A stretch of 64,000 nt of DNA from Pisaster brevispinus (lineage: Eukaryota > Echinodermata > Asteroidea > Forcipulatida > Asteriidae), in assembly GCA_023634235.1 (NCBI GenBank), contig JAMKCF010000001.1:8558758-8622757 (forward strand), written 5' to 3'. Positions 12,401 through 23,339 of this stretch are shown here, one piece after another. The notes beneath the pieces are model-generated. The model was given only the letters and a program-made list of their open reading frames with translations, did not search any database and was not told the origin of the DNA. Numbering within the stretch: the first letter of the stretch is position 1; every line of letters begins with the position of its first letter. The position numbers and the translations under genes were made by a program.

Positions 12401-12871
12401 ACAGTTTAAAGACTGTGACGTTGATTTTGATTTAATGTGCAGATTTATTACAATGTTGACATTTACAATAATGCATTTCAATAATCAGTCATCACTGTGA
12501 CAGTCACTAAATTAAAAACAATATGTGAATTAACAACTGGAAACCCAATCAAAACATCTTGTGTATAATAAACAAACAATTGTTGTTTTGGGGTGTTTTT
12601 TGTTTTGTTTCATGGCAACAAGCTACAGGGCATGTTACATTGACTCAGCTGCTTGATTTCTGGACAGGAGCAGACTGCATTCCTCCATGTGGGTTCAAGA
12701 AACGTCTTATGGTTGGATTTTAACACTGCTGTAACAGGCATCAGGCGATTGCCATCTGCACACACATGCGGCCCCACATTGTGGCTTCCAAGAGCAGTCG
12801 ATGATCCTGATGAGTTCCACCGCATGATGGAAGATGCTATCCTCAACTGTCAGTGTTTTGGGAAAATATAA
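5258..12871 (+). CDS. SAM-UIM-HECT ubiquitin ligase (G2E3-like), transposon-borne, two frameshifts
   Basis: Nine exons follow from splice sites and protein similarity: 5258-5329, 6056-6710, 7216-7290, 7699-7838, 8722-8931, 10313-10574, 11721-11863, 12162-12394 and 12623-12871, about 680 codons. Junction phases agree. Order: SAM-like segment (residues 1 to about 60), acidic linker, a conserved GWMHYDE...GGGTR domain (exon 2), a ubiquitin-interacting motif (exon 4) and a C-terminal HECT domain (exons 5-9). HECT E3 ligases take ubiquitin from an E2 onto a Cys and pass it to substrate. The HECT start (GGPSREFF) and the catalytic Cys in LPSAHTCGPTLWLP (codon 12767-12769) are both present. The architecture resembles the G2E3-like genes expanded in fish and invertebrates. 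Two +1 frame changes (about 6180-6250 and 12710-12725) break the frame as given, the second just before the catalytic Cys. It is a recent pseudogene or the assembly has indels. The start ATG at 5258 follows an acceptor at 5240, so an upstream exon may exist. Confidence 0.78.
7420..7560 (-). repeat. Possible tRNA-derived SINE in a HECT-gene intron
   Basis: On the minus strand, GGGTTTGAATCCCACCC (around 7487-7503) resembles the B box and T-arm of a tRNA. It is followed by a hairpin and AGTACTGAGTATACAGTGCT. This layout is typical of tRNA-related SINEs of invertebrates. An A box is not clear, and only one copy is visible in the window. Confidence 0.4.
7699..7838 (+). other. Ubiquitin-interacting motif exon of the HECT gene
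   Basis: This exon encodes an acidic run followed by LAAAIEASLND. It fits the UIM consensus: four acidic residues, then hydrophobic-x-x-Ala-x-x-x-Ser-x-x-acidic. A UIM binds ubiquitin weakly, as expected in a ligase that builds or recognises chains. Acceptor (ACTAAG/GAG) and donor (CAGAG/GTAATG) are canonical. The 2-nt overhang joins exactly to the acceptor at 8721, restoring Arg-Thr-Glu. Confidence 0.7.
9365..9955 (+). repeat. (GT)n/(G)n microsatellite and duplicated GGGACAATAGG repeat in a HECT-gene intron
   Basis: A GT run passes into a run of about 20 G (9370-9410). Two related blocks then follow (about 9425-9590 and 9750-9930), each containing CCTATAACAAAAG, GGACAATAGG, GTACAAAACCAATGGGAGCT and ending in a GT-rich stretch. 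The block between them (about 9595-9745) has a repeated ACCCCACAAGG / GAATTCTTT motif. The same motifs recur at 23590-23940, so this is a dispersed minisatellite-like family. No coding evidence. Confidence 0.7.
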
Positions 12872-14583
12872 CTGTCTGTTCTAATAGAAACCTGTAGTTT
12901 CTTTTTCAGTCTCACACCCTGTTTAATTACAATTACAACCCATCACTGTCTGATCATTCAATATTTACTCTACCATATTCCTAACCAAATATTCGACCCA
13001 AGTATTAACGATCTAAAATATTTAGATGAAGTGATTTTAGAGATGGTAAAGATGCACTGAAGTTGAATTGTGCTAAAGTGAGTGTATGAAAAAATTGAAG
13101 AGAAAAATTTACATGAGCTTATTTAGATGTTGCTACACCCCTGGGTTTTTATCATCATATATCCACCACCACCACCTATATTTTATACTTTCAACACAAA
13201 GCATTTTTCACTGGCATTTTCAAGGTATTTGGGGAAAATAGTTAATGTAAACAAACTAAACTTAGAGAATCTGCAACAAAATGGTTGATACAAATTTAAG
13301 TTGGATACTGCAACATTTACATACACAGTAGCCCCTAAAATGTAACAGCTTCAGTTTTGCTAATCAAGATGATGTCATAGGAAAATAACCACTGTTAAAT
13401 CATGTTGATCATTTTTACTCACACAAACAAATAATAATTAGATCTTAGGAAATATCAGTTGTGAAAATATCACAGGACCCATTAGCAAAATTGTGGTGTT
13501 TGAAATTACAAAAATTTGATGTGATGACTTCATCGTTGGTGATTGGTTAAAGGTGATTCATTTGTTGGGCTCGTTCTTGCCAAGTTAATTTTATGTTTAT
13601 GTAATTGTATTAAACTTGTTACTAACACTAGTTTTGAAGATAAAAGTCAGACGTGTATTGTTTGTTTATGAAAAAAAAAAGTACAAAGCTTTATAATGTA
13701 TGAAAGGTGAGACTCTGTAGAAAGCCTTTTGTGAAAGCAGTTAAATCATGTGTATAATCATATACTGTAAACAGATTTACCAACACCACAACATTGGCGA
13801 TGTTAACATTATTACGTACTTTGTTTAAAATCAGAAACACTGGATGTGATGACCTCAACGTTGGTGATTGGTAAAAGGGCACTTGTTTGTTTGGCTTGTT
13901 TTTTGCCAAGATACTTTTATTTTTAAGTAATGTATTAAACTTGTTACTAGTTTTGAAGATAAAGTCAGCTGTGTATTGTCTCTTTATGAATATCCCTTCT
14001 TTTCGGAAGGGATAAAATTGTGGAGCCTACTTTTAACTTGGAAAAGTGCTCGGGTGGGGGTAGGCGTAAAAAAAATGAAACCAGTGATCAGGCAAATTTC
14101 AATTACGGAATTGTGTAGATATTTAATTTATGATCAACATTACTTTGAAAGACACCTTCAAAAAAACTGCACAGGCAGGTAGTATCAAATTTAATGGCTT
14201 TCAAAATGGAAATTGACAAATAAAGCAAGACAAAATATCAATGCATACAATTTAAAACAAAAATGGTTTTAACATGAATGTCTACTCTAACCAAGGATTG
14301 TCATTTCCATTAACAATCCCCACACCCTGTGTTGTTAGGTCCAAGCAAAGACCAAAACTCTGAATGAGTACATATCCAGATTGGCTTTATTCTGTCTGTC
14401 TGGTATAACACAACAATGAATTTAAAATAAAATTAACAGAGTAAATCGATGCCATGCCACACTATTTTAAAGTATTAATATTTCAATCTTGATAGTTCTG
14501 TCCCTTGTCTTCATAACAGTACAGATTATGGGCTATTTTAACAAACCGAAGTCTTCAAATGTCATTTGCCTGCATGATTAATG
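12872..14583. other. Intergenic interior of the transposon between the convergent genes
   Basis: AT-rich sequence between the HECT stop at 12869-12871 and the transposase stop at 14584 (convergent genes), so it should hold both 3' UTRs. Apart from the duplicated block at 13500-13990, no coding or RNA feature was recognised. Confidence 0.5.
13500..13990 (+). repeat. Imperfect direct duplication (about 150 bp, spaced about 330 bp)
   Basis: The block from about 13517 (TGTGATGACTTCATCGTTGG to GTGTATTGTTTG, about 13665) is repeated from about 13846 to 13985 with roughly 85-90% similarity by eye. Shared segments include GTATTAAACTTGTTACTA and AGTTTTGAAGATAAA. A remnant of tandem duplication inside the transposon. 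Confidence 0.7.
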
Positions 14584-15827
14584 TTATATTTGTTGCAGTA
14601 GAGTTCTTCTAAGGAAGTGATATAGATGAAGTCCTTGCTGAGCATTACTTGGCTTATCAATGCCTGCTTCATTCATCAGAAGAGTGCACAGTTTAAACAC
14701 ATCCTTGTCACATGGAAATCGACTTTTAAACTGACACTCGGTTTCACATACTTCTACTTCATCATGCTGTACAGGAACAGTATAATCTTGCGTTCCATAC
14801 AGTTGGGGCACAGTGTACATCACCATAGGTCGACCGAAGGGACCATGCCGATTTCTTGAGGAAGCTATTCTGTGAGAGTTCCACTCCTTCACGGTAGTGT
14901 CAATATCATCCTGTATTAGAAATGGAGATGAGTTGTTCAGGTAGTTAAATTATTTGTTGTTCACAAAGTCAGAAAGTGAAACGTCTTCCAATGATGTCAC
15001 ATACAAATTTTTACAAATTACTGAGGCTTTGTCAAACTAGGAATGCCTAATCATTATAGTACCTGGATTAGATTCACGAAGCACAACTGTATTAAAGATG
15101 TATCCTGGAAATCGCCACTGAAATGACCATCATCTTTAAGTTCTTCAAATAAGTTCATCCAATACTGAGTGCAGTGTTTCCGAAATACACTCCACCAACA
15201 TTCGATGCGCTGATTGCTTTGACTGGTACCTTGAAGAAAACTCCTGTCTCCTGCAAACGCATCTTGGCAATTAGTTCTCATGAAGTGTTGCATTTGTCGA
15301 ACTGTACCATTTTCAGTTCCAAAGTCTGACCGAATTACTCTCGGACATCCCATTTTTGCCCTTACCGTTTTCATATAAGAACCAGCAATGACACTGGGAT
15401 CACTATTTGTTACGTAAGCTTCTACCCAAAGCACGTTTCTGGAAAAACCATCAATGCAGCCGTTTATACAAATTCCATACGGTTTCAGTTTATCATACGA
15501 GTCCAAGTGCCATAAGAAGTTTGGACCGCTTACGTGATATCTGCGTCTCTGAAGCCGTCTCCTTGCCCTCTGTTGAACGCCTTCTGGATCTAGTATTCCC
15601 AGCAGAAGGCGCACTGTTTCTCTATCAATACTGATACCATTCCGGTTAAGATGCCGTTTGCTTATGATTATGTTATTGTTTGCAAGAAGCGATGCAATTA
15701 TTTCATCGTAATTAAGCCCTAAATTAAAGTAATGACGAATTAATTCGTTATTCTCTGCTATCGGCATGGCTGCATTTACAGACCAAAACATATGGCTAAC
15801 AGCGCCCTCATGAACATCGCCAAACAT
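14584..15827 (-). CDS. Integrase-like DDE transposase, two exons
   Basis: Exon 1 runs from about 15827 to 15063 and exon 2 from 14910 to 14584. The intron 15062-14911 has GT (GTACTA) and AG (ATACAG) ends and joins in phase 0 as LIQ/DDIDTT. The N-terminus has a helix-turn-helix-like segment (FNLGLNYDEIIASLL). The catalytic core is rve/IS3-like: first Asp in WHLDSYDKLKPYG, second Asp in IRSDFGTENG, and the Glu in NQRIECWW about 40 residues later. Exon 2 adds the conserved SSRNRHGPFGRP and LYGTQDY blocks. The core is fully open. The start is uncertain: ATGs at 15827, 15791 and 15767 are in frame, and the reading frame continues upstream into the 31-bp array, so transcription probably begins within the terminal repeat. 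From memory, relatives have roughly 45 more residues between the N-terminal helices and ETVRLLLGILDPEG, so a small internal deletion is possible. It should catalyse excision and integration of the surrounding element. Confidence 0.8.
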
Positions 15828-16789
15828 ATACTTCCAAAAAACAAGATTGGCTGAATATGTACTTCCAAAAAACAATAATTGCTAATGTACTTCCAAAAAA
15901 CAAGATTTGCTGAATATGTACTTCCAAAAAACAAGATTTGCTGAATATGTACTTCCAAAAAACAAGATTCGCTGAATATGTACTTTCAAAAAAACAAGAT
16001 TGGCTGAATATGTACTTCCAAAAAACAAGATTCGCTGAATATGTACTTCCAAAAAACAAGATTTGCTGAATATGTACTTCCAAAAAACAAGATTTGCTGA
16101 ATATGTACTTCCAAAAAACAAGATTGGCTGAATATGTACTTCCAAAAAACAAGATTGGCTGAATATGTACTTCCAAAAAACAAGATTGGCTGAATATGTA
16201 CTTCCAAAAAACAAGACTTGCTAAATATGTACTTTCAAAAAACAAGATTGGCTGAATATGTACTTCCAAAAAACAAGATTGGCTGAATATGTACTTCCAA
16301 AAAACAAGATTGGCTGAATATTTACTCTTAAAAAACAAGATTGGCTGAATATGTACTTTTAAAAAACAAGATTGGCTGAATATGTACTTCCAAAAAACAA
16401 GATTGGCTGAATATGTACTTCCAAAAAACAAGATTGGCTGAATATGTACTTCCAAAAAACAAGATTGGCTGAATATGTACTCTTAAAAAACAAGATTGGC
16501 TGAATATGTACTTCTAAAAAACAAGATTGGCTGAATATGTACTTCCAAAAAACAAGATTGGCTGAATATGTACTTCCAAAAAACAAGATTGGCTGAATAT
16601 GTACTTCCAAAAAACAAGATTGGCTGAATATGTACTCTTAAAAAACAAGATTGGCTGAATATGTACTTCTAAAAAACAAGATTGGCTGAATATGTACTTC
16701 CAAAAAACAAGATTGGCTGAATATGTACTTCCAAAAAACAAGATTGGCTGAATATGTACTTCCAAAAAACAAGATTGGCTGAATATGTA
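15822..16789 (-). repeat. Right 31-bp tandem array (about 31 copies), inverted relative to the left
   Basis: The same 31-bp unit as on the left, in opposite orientation, forming the long inverted repeat. This side is more homogeneous. Copies with TACTCTTAAAAAACAAG recur every 155 bp (five units) around 16325-16640, which shows recent local amplification. The array directly abuts the 5' end of the transposase gene. Confidence 0.93.
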
Positions 16790-16817
16790 CTTGCGATGGC
16801 ACTAATGGGCTTTCGTA
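16790..16817 (-). repeat. Right terminal inverted repeat (28 bp, perfect)
   Basis: The 28 bases ending GGGCTTTCGTA are the exact reverse complement of 2948-2975. The target duplication GTGTTA follows at 16818-16823. Confidence 0.9.
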
Positions 16818-16823
16818 GTGTTA

Positions 16824-18960
16824 TAACTTTGTGAAGTTTTCTTTTAGACCAACTCACTTTTGTGTGACGGTGTGCTACGAAGTATACATGCATTCTCATT
16901 TACATGTTTTAGTTGATGACGTGTTAAGTAAAAGTTCTAAAAATGCAAATACAATTTAGTTTTGTCAAATTATCCTTATTTATGTTACCGACTGTCAAAC
17001 TAAAATAAATATTTGCCAGACAGAATTACCCATCTATATAATAGAGGAGTCCAACATCTAGTTGCCGGTGATTGGGTACAAGAAATTGCATATATAAATA
17101 TTTCATGATCATGAATAATTGATTAGCTGAACGAGTTGGTAAAGGCGCTTCGCGGCTTCGCCGCTCGCGCTAGTCTTTTTTCGTGTGAGATACCTGGGCT
17201 GGGGTGCCGCGGTGCGCCTTGACTAAAGGCTACGTGATATCTGGAGGTGCCGCCGCCGCCGCGTGCAACTTGATTAAAAGCTACTGGCAATGTATATCTT
17301 GGTCCAAGACGTCACTATCTCATACTCGTAACGTAACGTGATAACCCTACAGAGGGCGCGCTTTTCTTCTTGAATTAATTTCGGTTGACGACTGTCTGTA
17401 GTAACGTCTTGGATATCTTGTTTAAGAAGGCGTGGCCAAGTTATTTCCACGAAGCATCAAGTCATGTTTTATTTATATTAGTGACTAAAATGACAAGCTT
17501 GCAAGAAAAGCAAGATAAGAAAGGTCACGAGGTCGTCGACACGTTCGAGCATGATTGTATGCAGTATGCACGCGCACTCACGTTTTGACTGACCATGACT
17601 TCTTCATCGCTATCAACGCACTAAGCAAGTGATTCTGAAATTACTCAACCTAAATTATATGATTGCAGTTGGTTAGGTTTATCGGTTGGTCATTGTTTAA
17701 TGGACGTTTGAATCTTGTACATTGCCGATGTCAGCCATGTAATTTTAGAAAAGGTTATCTTTGCATCTGAATTACGTACGGTACTTATCATTCTACCATT
17801 CGACATGCCCTGAAAATAAACTATTGGCAATAACAATTCTACTTTGTTTACTGGTCCTTGCTCTATGCTTTTACCTTTCTTTGCAACTACACGAATGTAA
17901 TGAGGACTTTTGTAATTTACTTATTTATCTTTTATAATATGTAGGCCTAATTCACAAAGAAAGAGGGGTGAACTCTAGACTGTTTTGATCATGGGGGGGG
18001 GGGGGGGGGGTTCGTATGTGATGGCCATCACTCCAACATGCTACTTTCAACAGTATTTTATAAGTTGCTGCATATCAGGAGCGTTTCAAATTCCGGGCAC
18101 CAGCGTCGTTGTCTCAGTGTGTGTGTGTGTTGCTCTTTGCGGTTTTGACTGGCTTTTCAAATACCGCGCGCCCTGTGCATAGATATGATGCAGTTTCCTT
18201 TGCAAGGTCAAAGTGCATAAATAAATGTAATACATTTTTAGCCAGCCTATTTTTTACCGTAAATGTACATGTACATGTACATGTGTGTGGAAATCTATGT
18301 TCATGCGTTATCGTTTACCATTCCTTCATTCCTTCACTGTTCCTGTAAACCTTCAACAAACAAAGACTAAGTTAGCACTAGACACGTTTGGTAATTGTCA
18401 AAGACCAGTATTCTCACTTGGCGTGTCTCAACATATGCATAAAATAACAAATCTGTGAAAATTTGGGCTCATCGAAGTTGCTAGAAAATAATAAAGAAAC
18501 ATGAAACACCCTTTAAAGATTTGTTTTCATTGACTCTCAAATTAGAGCAGATGTAACATTTTCAAGATTCCGCGTACATTTTTCTGTTTGTGTTTGCATG
18601 TACTTGGAAAGAAAGAAACAATGAAGCTCATTTCCCTGCAAACGAATATTTCGGAGTTCTGTGAACTTATTTATACATTTTTAAAGCAAATATTTCTATG
18701 ATTAAACTAGTGCCTAATTTTTGTTTGACTTTTTCAAACGTAATCCTATGATATGGTAAATAATAAAAAATTATACCCTTAGAATTGCAAAGTAACGATA
18801 AAACCTTATTTACGTGCAAACTATTTGAAGATAATTCACACGAAAACAACAAGTTTGTTTTTGTTGCTTCAAATTTTCTTTTTTAAGTTTGCTGAAAAGA
18901 TAAATAATAGAGCATCAATTTATTGAATAACAAGCAAATGTGAAATTTTGCCATTAAATG
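16824..18960. other. Flanking non-coding DNA right of the giant transposon
   Basis: No supported gene. It contains a small GC-rich zone with CCGCCGCCGCC (about 17140-17280) with two imperfect copies of a CTTGA(C/T)TAAA(A/G)GCTAC motif, a run of about 20 G (17992-18010), a GT run (18115) and a TACATG run (18262-18285). Pre-insertion sequence would have continued from 2941 into this region. Confidence 0.5.
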
Positions 18961-21020
18961 TGAAGGTGTTTTGGTAGGTTGTTAGATATTGGCAAGTTCT
19001 TGTAAAATTTAAAATAACGTCATGATGACGTCATCACATGATTTTTAAAGATTTTTTCACTTTTTGCACGTTTTAGTCATAAATTGCTTACAGAACGAGG
19101 TATAAACCAAATTCTTTTTTGAACAAGCTAAATACGTCATATCTGCTTTAAAACACAAATCTTTCGTATTCAGTTGAATAATTTGAAAAAGTTATGGCGA
19201 AACAGCTTGGCATTTGTGCACAAATGCAATATGTCTAGTTATTATTTTTTTTATTTGTATGTTTCAGCCAAAAACATTTGTATGCGTTATTTTGCAATGT
19301 TGCCAATGAGCGATTGCAATGAAACTTTCAGTGATGAAAGGTATCGGTGCAATAATGATCCTAAAACAGTGATGTCATGATGACGTAAGCACCTGTCACG
19401 TGACGTCATCTTAAAGTTTCCTTTTTTTAAATATTTGAAAATCTATATCAAATCAACAACAAAAGACCGTAGGTTTCTGTTTGCGGGATTGGGTGGGGAT
19501 AAACTAGGTCTTCATTTTATTCAGTGTGCGTGACCTCACATGACCTCTACTTCCGGTCGAAACAGGAAGTGCCTTGTACTTCAACAGTGGAAATTTTTAT
19601 GAAGTTGCTTTCAACGCTGTTATTGTTTGGCAAGGGTGGGCAATTACAAAAAAAATACCGATGACGTCACAACACACAATAGCGCCCTCTAGCGGCAGGT
19701 TGAAAACTGATCAAAATGGACTTTTTGAAGATGTGTGTGGTGAAGTTTGGTGTAATCACTTCAAAGTTTACACACATGTTGACCGTCAGGCAGTTGTCAT
19801 ATGTGTGAAGTTTTAGATCGATGACGTCATCGGGGGTCACGTGACGTGGCATTAAAGGTGCTTTTTTGAAGTCGTATATCTCCCGAAATATTAGTGCGAT
19901 CATGTTGAAACTTGGTAGGTTGTTAGATATTAGCAAGTTCTTGTAAATTGTGAAATGATGTAATGATGACGTCATCACATGATTTTTTATGATTTTTTGA
20001 AAAAGTTATGGCGAAACAGCTCGGCATTTGTGCACAAATGCAATATGTCTAGTTTTTTTTTTATTTGTCTGTTTCAGTAAAAAAGGCTATTGACATAACG
20101 CACGTTTGGTCAAAGCGGCTATTTGCATAGTTCCTAAAGAGCAATTGCAATGAAACTTTCAGTGATGAAAGGCATTGGTGCAATAATGATCTCAAAACAA
20201 TGAGGTCATGATGACGTCATCACCTGTCACGTGACGTCATCTTAAAGGTTTCTATTTTAAATATTTGAAAATCAGTAACAAATCAGCCACAAGAGACCGT
20301 AGGTTTCTGTTTGCGGGATTGTATAGGGATAAATTAGGTCTTCATTTTATTCAGTGTGCGTGACCTCACATGACCTCTACTTCCGGTCGAAACCGGAAGT
20401 GCCTCGTTATTCAAAAGTGGAAATAGTTATGAAGTTGCTTTCAACTATGTTATTGTCGGGCAAGGGTGGGTAATTAAAAAAAAATACCGATGACGTCACA
20501 ACACACAAGAGCGCCCTCTAGCGGCAGGTTGAAAACTGATCAAAATGGACTTTTTGAAGATGTGTGTGGTGAAGTTTTGTGTAATCACTTCAAAATTTAC
20601 ACACATGTTGATCGTCGAGCAGCCATCATGTGTGAAATTTCAGATCGATGACGTCATCGGGGGTCACGTGACGCGGCATTAAGGGTGCCTTTTTAAAAGT
20701 CGTATATCTCCTTAAGTGTTAGTGCGATCATGTTGAAACTTGGTATATTGTTGGATATTGGCAAGTTCTTGTAAATTCTAAAATGACGTCATGATGACGT
20801 CATCACATGATTTTTTATGATTTTTTCTGTTTTTTTGCACCTTTTAGTCATAAATTGCTTACAAAACGTGGTATAATCCAAATTCTTTTTTAAACAGGCT
20901 TGAACGTCATAACTACTTTGAATACAAAAAAAACTTTCAAATTCAGTTGAGTAATTTGAAAAAGTTATGACGAAACAGCTCGGCATTTGTGCACAAATGC
21001 AACATGTCTAGTTTTTTTTT
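18955..21020 (+). repeat. Palindrome-rich tandem repeat, about 0.8-0.95 kb period, CRE-like sites
   Basis: Three partial or full copies follow one another. Anchors are the segment CAAGTTCTTGTAAA (about 18994, 19936, 20764) and the perfect 18-bp palindrome GCATTTGTGCACAAATGC (19210-19227, 20024-20041, 20983-21000). Each copy holds several TGACGTCA octamers (CRE/ATF-type palindromes), often as GATGACGTCATC, and nearby TCACGTGA. I count about ten TGACGTCA in 1.8 kb. No long open frame is conserved between copies, so this is a non-coding repeat, perhaps a non-autonomous element. Confidence 0.82.
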
Positions 21021-21029
21021 TACTCTCAT

Positions 21030-23335
21030 AAACATTGATGCACACCCTTCTTACGAAACCTGCAAACGTTGACCCCCAAGTATTGTACTATGCCACCGTG
21101 GACATGTATAGTTTGGGCTTGTATGCCAACATGTCATCGTGGACATCTTGATAAAAAGGAATTCTTCAGTTACAAAACCTACCAAATTGGATCCATTTTT
21201 TTTTTAAACTTACAAACGTGGACTTCTATGTATTGTACTATGCCACCGTGGACATGTATAATTTGGGCTTGTAAGCCAACATGTCATCGTGGACATCTTT
21301 AAAAAAAAAACTGTTCATGAACATCTTGTACACACCCCTTTAAAAACCTACAAACGTGGACTTCTATGTATTGTACTATGCCACCGTGGACATGTATAAT
21401 TTGGGCTTGTATGCCAACACGTAATCATGGACATCTTGATAAAAAGGAATTCTTCCGTTACAATACCTACCAAAATGGATCCATTTTGTTTTCTTTTTGT
21501 TAATACTTTTCATGAACATCTTGTACACACTCGGTACTTTTCTTTAAAAAACTGCAAACGTGGACTTCTATGTATAGTACTATGCCACCGTGGACATGTA
21601 TAATTTAAGGCTTGTATGCCAACATGTATAATCGTGGACATCTTGATAAAAAGGAATTCTTCCGTTACAATACCTACCAAAATGGATCCATTTTTTAAAT
21701 AAAAAAAAACAAAACTTTTCATGAACATCTTGTACACACCATTTAAAAAACCTACAAACGTGGACTTCTATGTATTGTACTTTGCCACCGTGGACATGTA
21801 TAATTTGGGCTTGTATGCCAACATGTAATCGTGGACATCTTGATAAAAAGTAATTCTTCCGTTGCAAAACCTACCAAACTGGATCCATTTTTTTCTCTTT
21901 TTTTTTAAATACTTTTCATGAACATCTTGTACACACCCGGTACCCTTCTTTAAAAACCTGCAAACGTGGACTTCTATGTATTGTACTATGCCACCGTGGA
22001 CATGTATAATTTGGGCTTGTATGCCAACACGTAATCATGGACATCTTGATAAAAAGGAATTCTTCCGTTACAATACCTACCAAAATGGATCCATTTTGTT
22101 TTGTTTGTGTTAATACTTTTCATGAACATCTTGTACACACTCGGTACTTTTCTTTAAAAACCTGCAAACGTGGACTTCTATGTATAGTACTATGCCACCG
22201 TGGACATGTATAATTTAAGGCTTGTATGCCAACATGTATAATCGTGGACATCTTGATAAAAAGGAATTCTTCCGTTACAATACCTACCAAAATGGATCCA
22301 TTTTTTAAATTAAAAAAACCAAAACTTTTCATGAACATCTTGTACACACCATTTAAAAAACCTACAAACGTGGACTTCTATGTATTGTACTTTGCCACCG
22401 TGGACATGTATAATTTGGGCTTGTATGCCAACATGTAATCGTGGACATCTTGATAAAAAGTAATTCTTCCGTTGCAAAACCTACCAAACTGGATCCATTT
22501 TTTTCTCTTTTTTTTAAATACTTTTCATGAACATCTTGTACACACCCGGTACCCTTCTTTAAAAACCTGCAAACGTGGACTTCTATGTATTGTACTATGC
22601 CACCGTGGACATGTATAATTTGGGCTTGTATGCCAACATGTAATCGTGGACATCTTGATAAAAAGGAATTCTTCCGTTACAATACCTACCAAAATGGATC
22701 CATTTTGTTTTCTTTGTGTTAATACTTTTCATGAACATCTTTTACACACTCGGTACTTTTCTTTAAAAACCTGCAAACGTGGACTTCTATGTATAGTACT
22801 ATGCCACCGTGGATATGTATAATTTAAGGCTTGTATGCCAACATGTATAATCGTGGACATCTTGATAAAAAGGAATTCTTCCGTTACAATACCTACCAAA
22901 ATGAATCCATTTTTTAAATAAAAAAAACCAAAACTTTTCATGAACATCTTGTACACACCATTTAAAAAACCTACAAACGTGGACTTCTATGTATTGTACT
23001 TTGCCACCGTGGACATGTATAATTTGGGCTTGTATGCCAACATGTAATCGTGGACATCTTGATAAAAAGTAATTCTTCCGTTGCAAAACCTACCAAACTG
23101 GATCCATTTTTTTCTCTTTTTTTTAAATACTTTTCATGAACATCTTGTACACACCCGGTACCCTTCTTTAAAAACCTGCAAACGTGGACTTCTATGTATT
23201 GTACTATGCCACCGTGGACATGTATAATTTGGGCTTGTATGCCAACATGTAATCGTGGACATCTTGATAAAAAGGAATTCTTCCGTTACAATACCTACCA
23301 AAATGGATCCATTTTTTTTTATGATTTCAAAGATG
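21030..23335 (+). repeat. Satellite of about 203-bp monomers in a 609-bp higher-order unit
   Basis: Recurring landmarks are CAAACGTGGACTTCTATGTA, GCCACCGTGGACATGTATAA, GCTTGTATGCCAAC, CGTGGACATCTTGATAAAAA, ATGGATCCATTTT and CATGAACATCTTGTACACAC. Three slightly different monomers alternate, and the set repeats at 609-610 bp (for example from 21510, 22120 and 22729) with near identity. The first copies (21060-21500) are more diverged. GGATCCATTTT and the repeated GTGGACAT with its complement give hairpin potential. Open frames across the array follow the repeat and are not genes. Confidence 0.9.
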
Positions 23336-23339
23336 TCCA

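Larger units (their letters stand above)
2948..16817. mobile_element. Giant 13.9-kb DNA transposon with satellite-like inverted termini (IS3EU-like?)
   Basis: The left end TACGAAAGCCCATTAG (2948 onward) matches the reverse complement of the right end without mismatch for 28 bp (2948-2975 and 16790-16817). The match then continues into inverted arrays of a 31-bp tandem repeat at 2980-4345 and 15822-16789. GTGTTA occurs directly outside both ends (2942-2947 and 16818-16823), giving a clean 6-bp target site duplication. If the terminal TA pair is assigned to the target instead, the duplication reads AGTGTTAT (8 bp). Inside are an integrase-fold DDE transposase (minus, 14584-15827) and a HECT ligase gene (plus, 5258-12871). 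From memory, eukaryotic IS3EU elements have TAY...RTA ends, 6-bp duplications and IS3-like DDE transposases; all three fit here, but that assignment needs a database search. The single TSD, long TIRs and two internal genes strongly support one mobile unit. Confidence 0.86.

Noticed and set aside
2981..16790. The 31-bp arrays as a CRISPR array
   Set aside because: No spacers between units, eukaryotic context, inverted pair at transposon ends.
15882..16899. Matching repetitive open frames on the minus strand
   Set aside because: Same repeat-driven artefact in the right terminal array.
17120..17290. CpG-island-type promoter
   Set aside because: The GC-rich patch is short and no supported gene begins near it.
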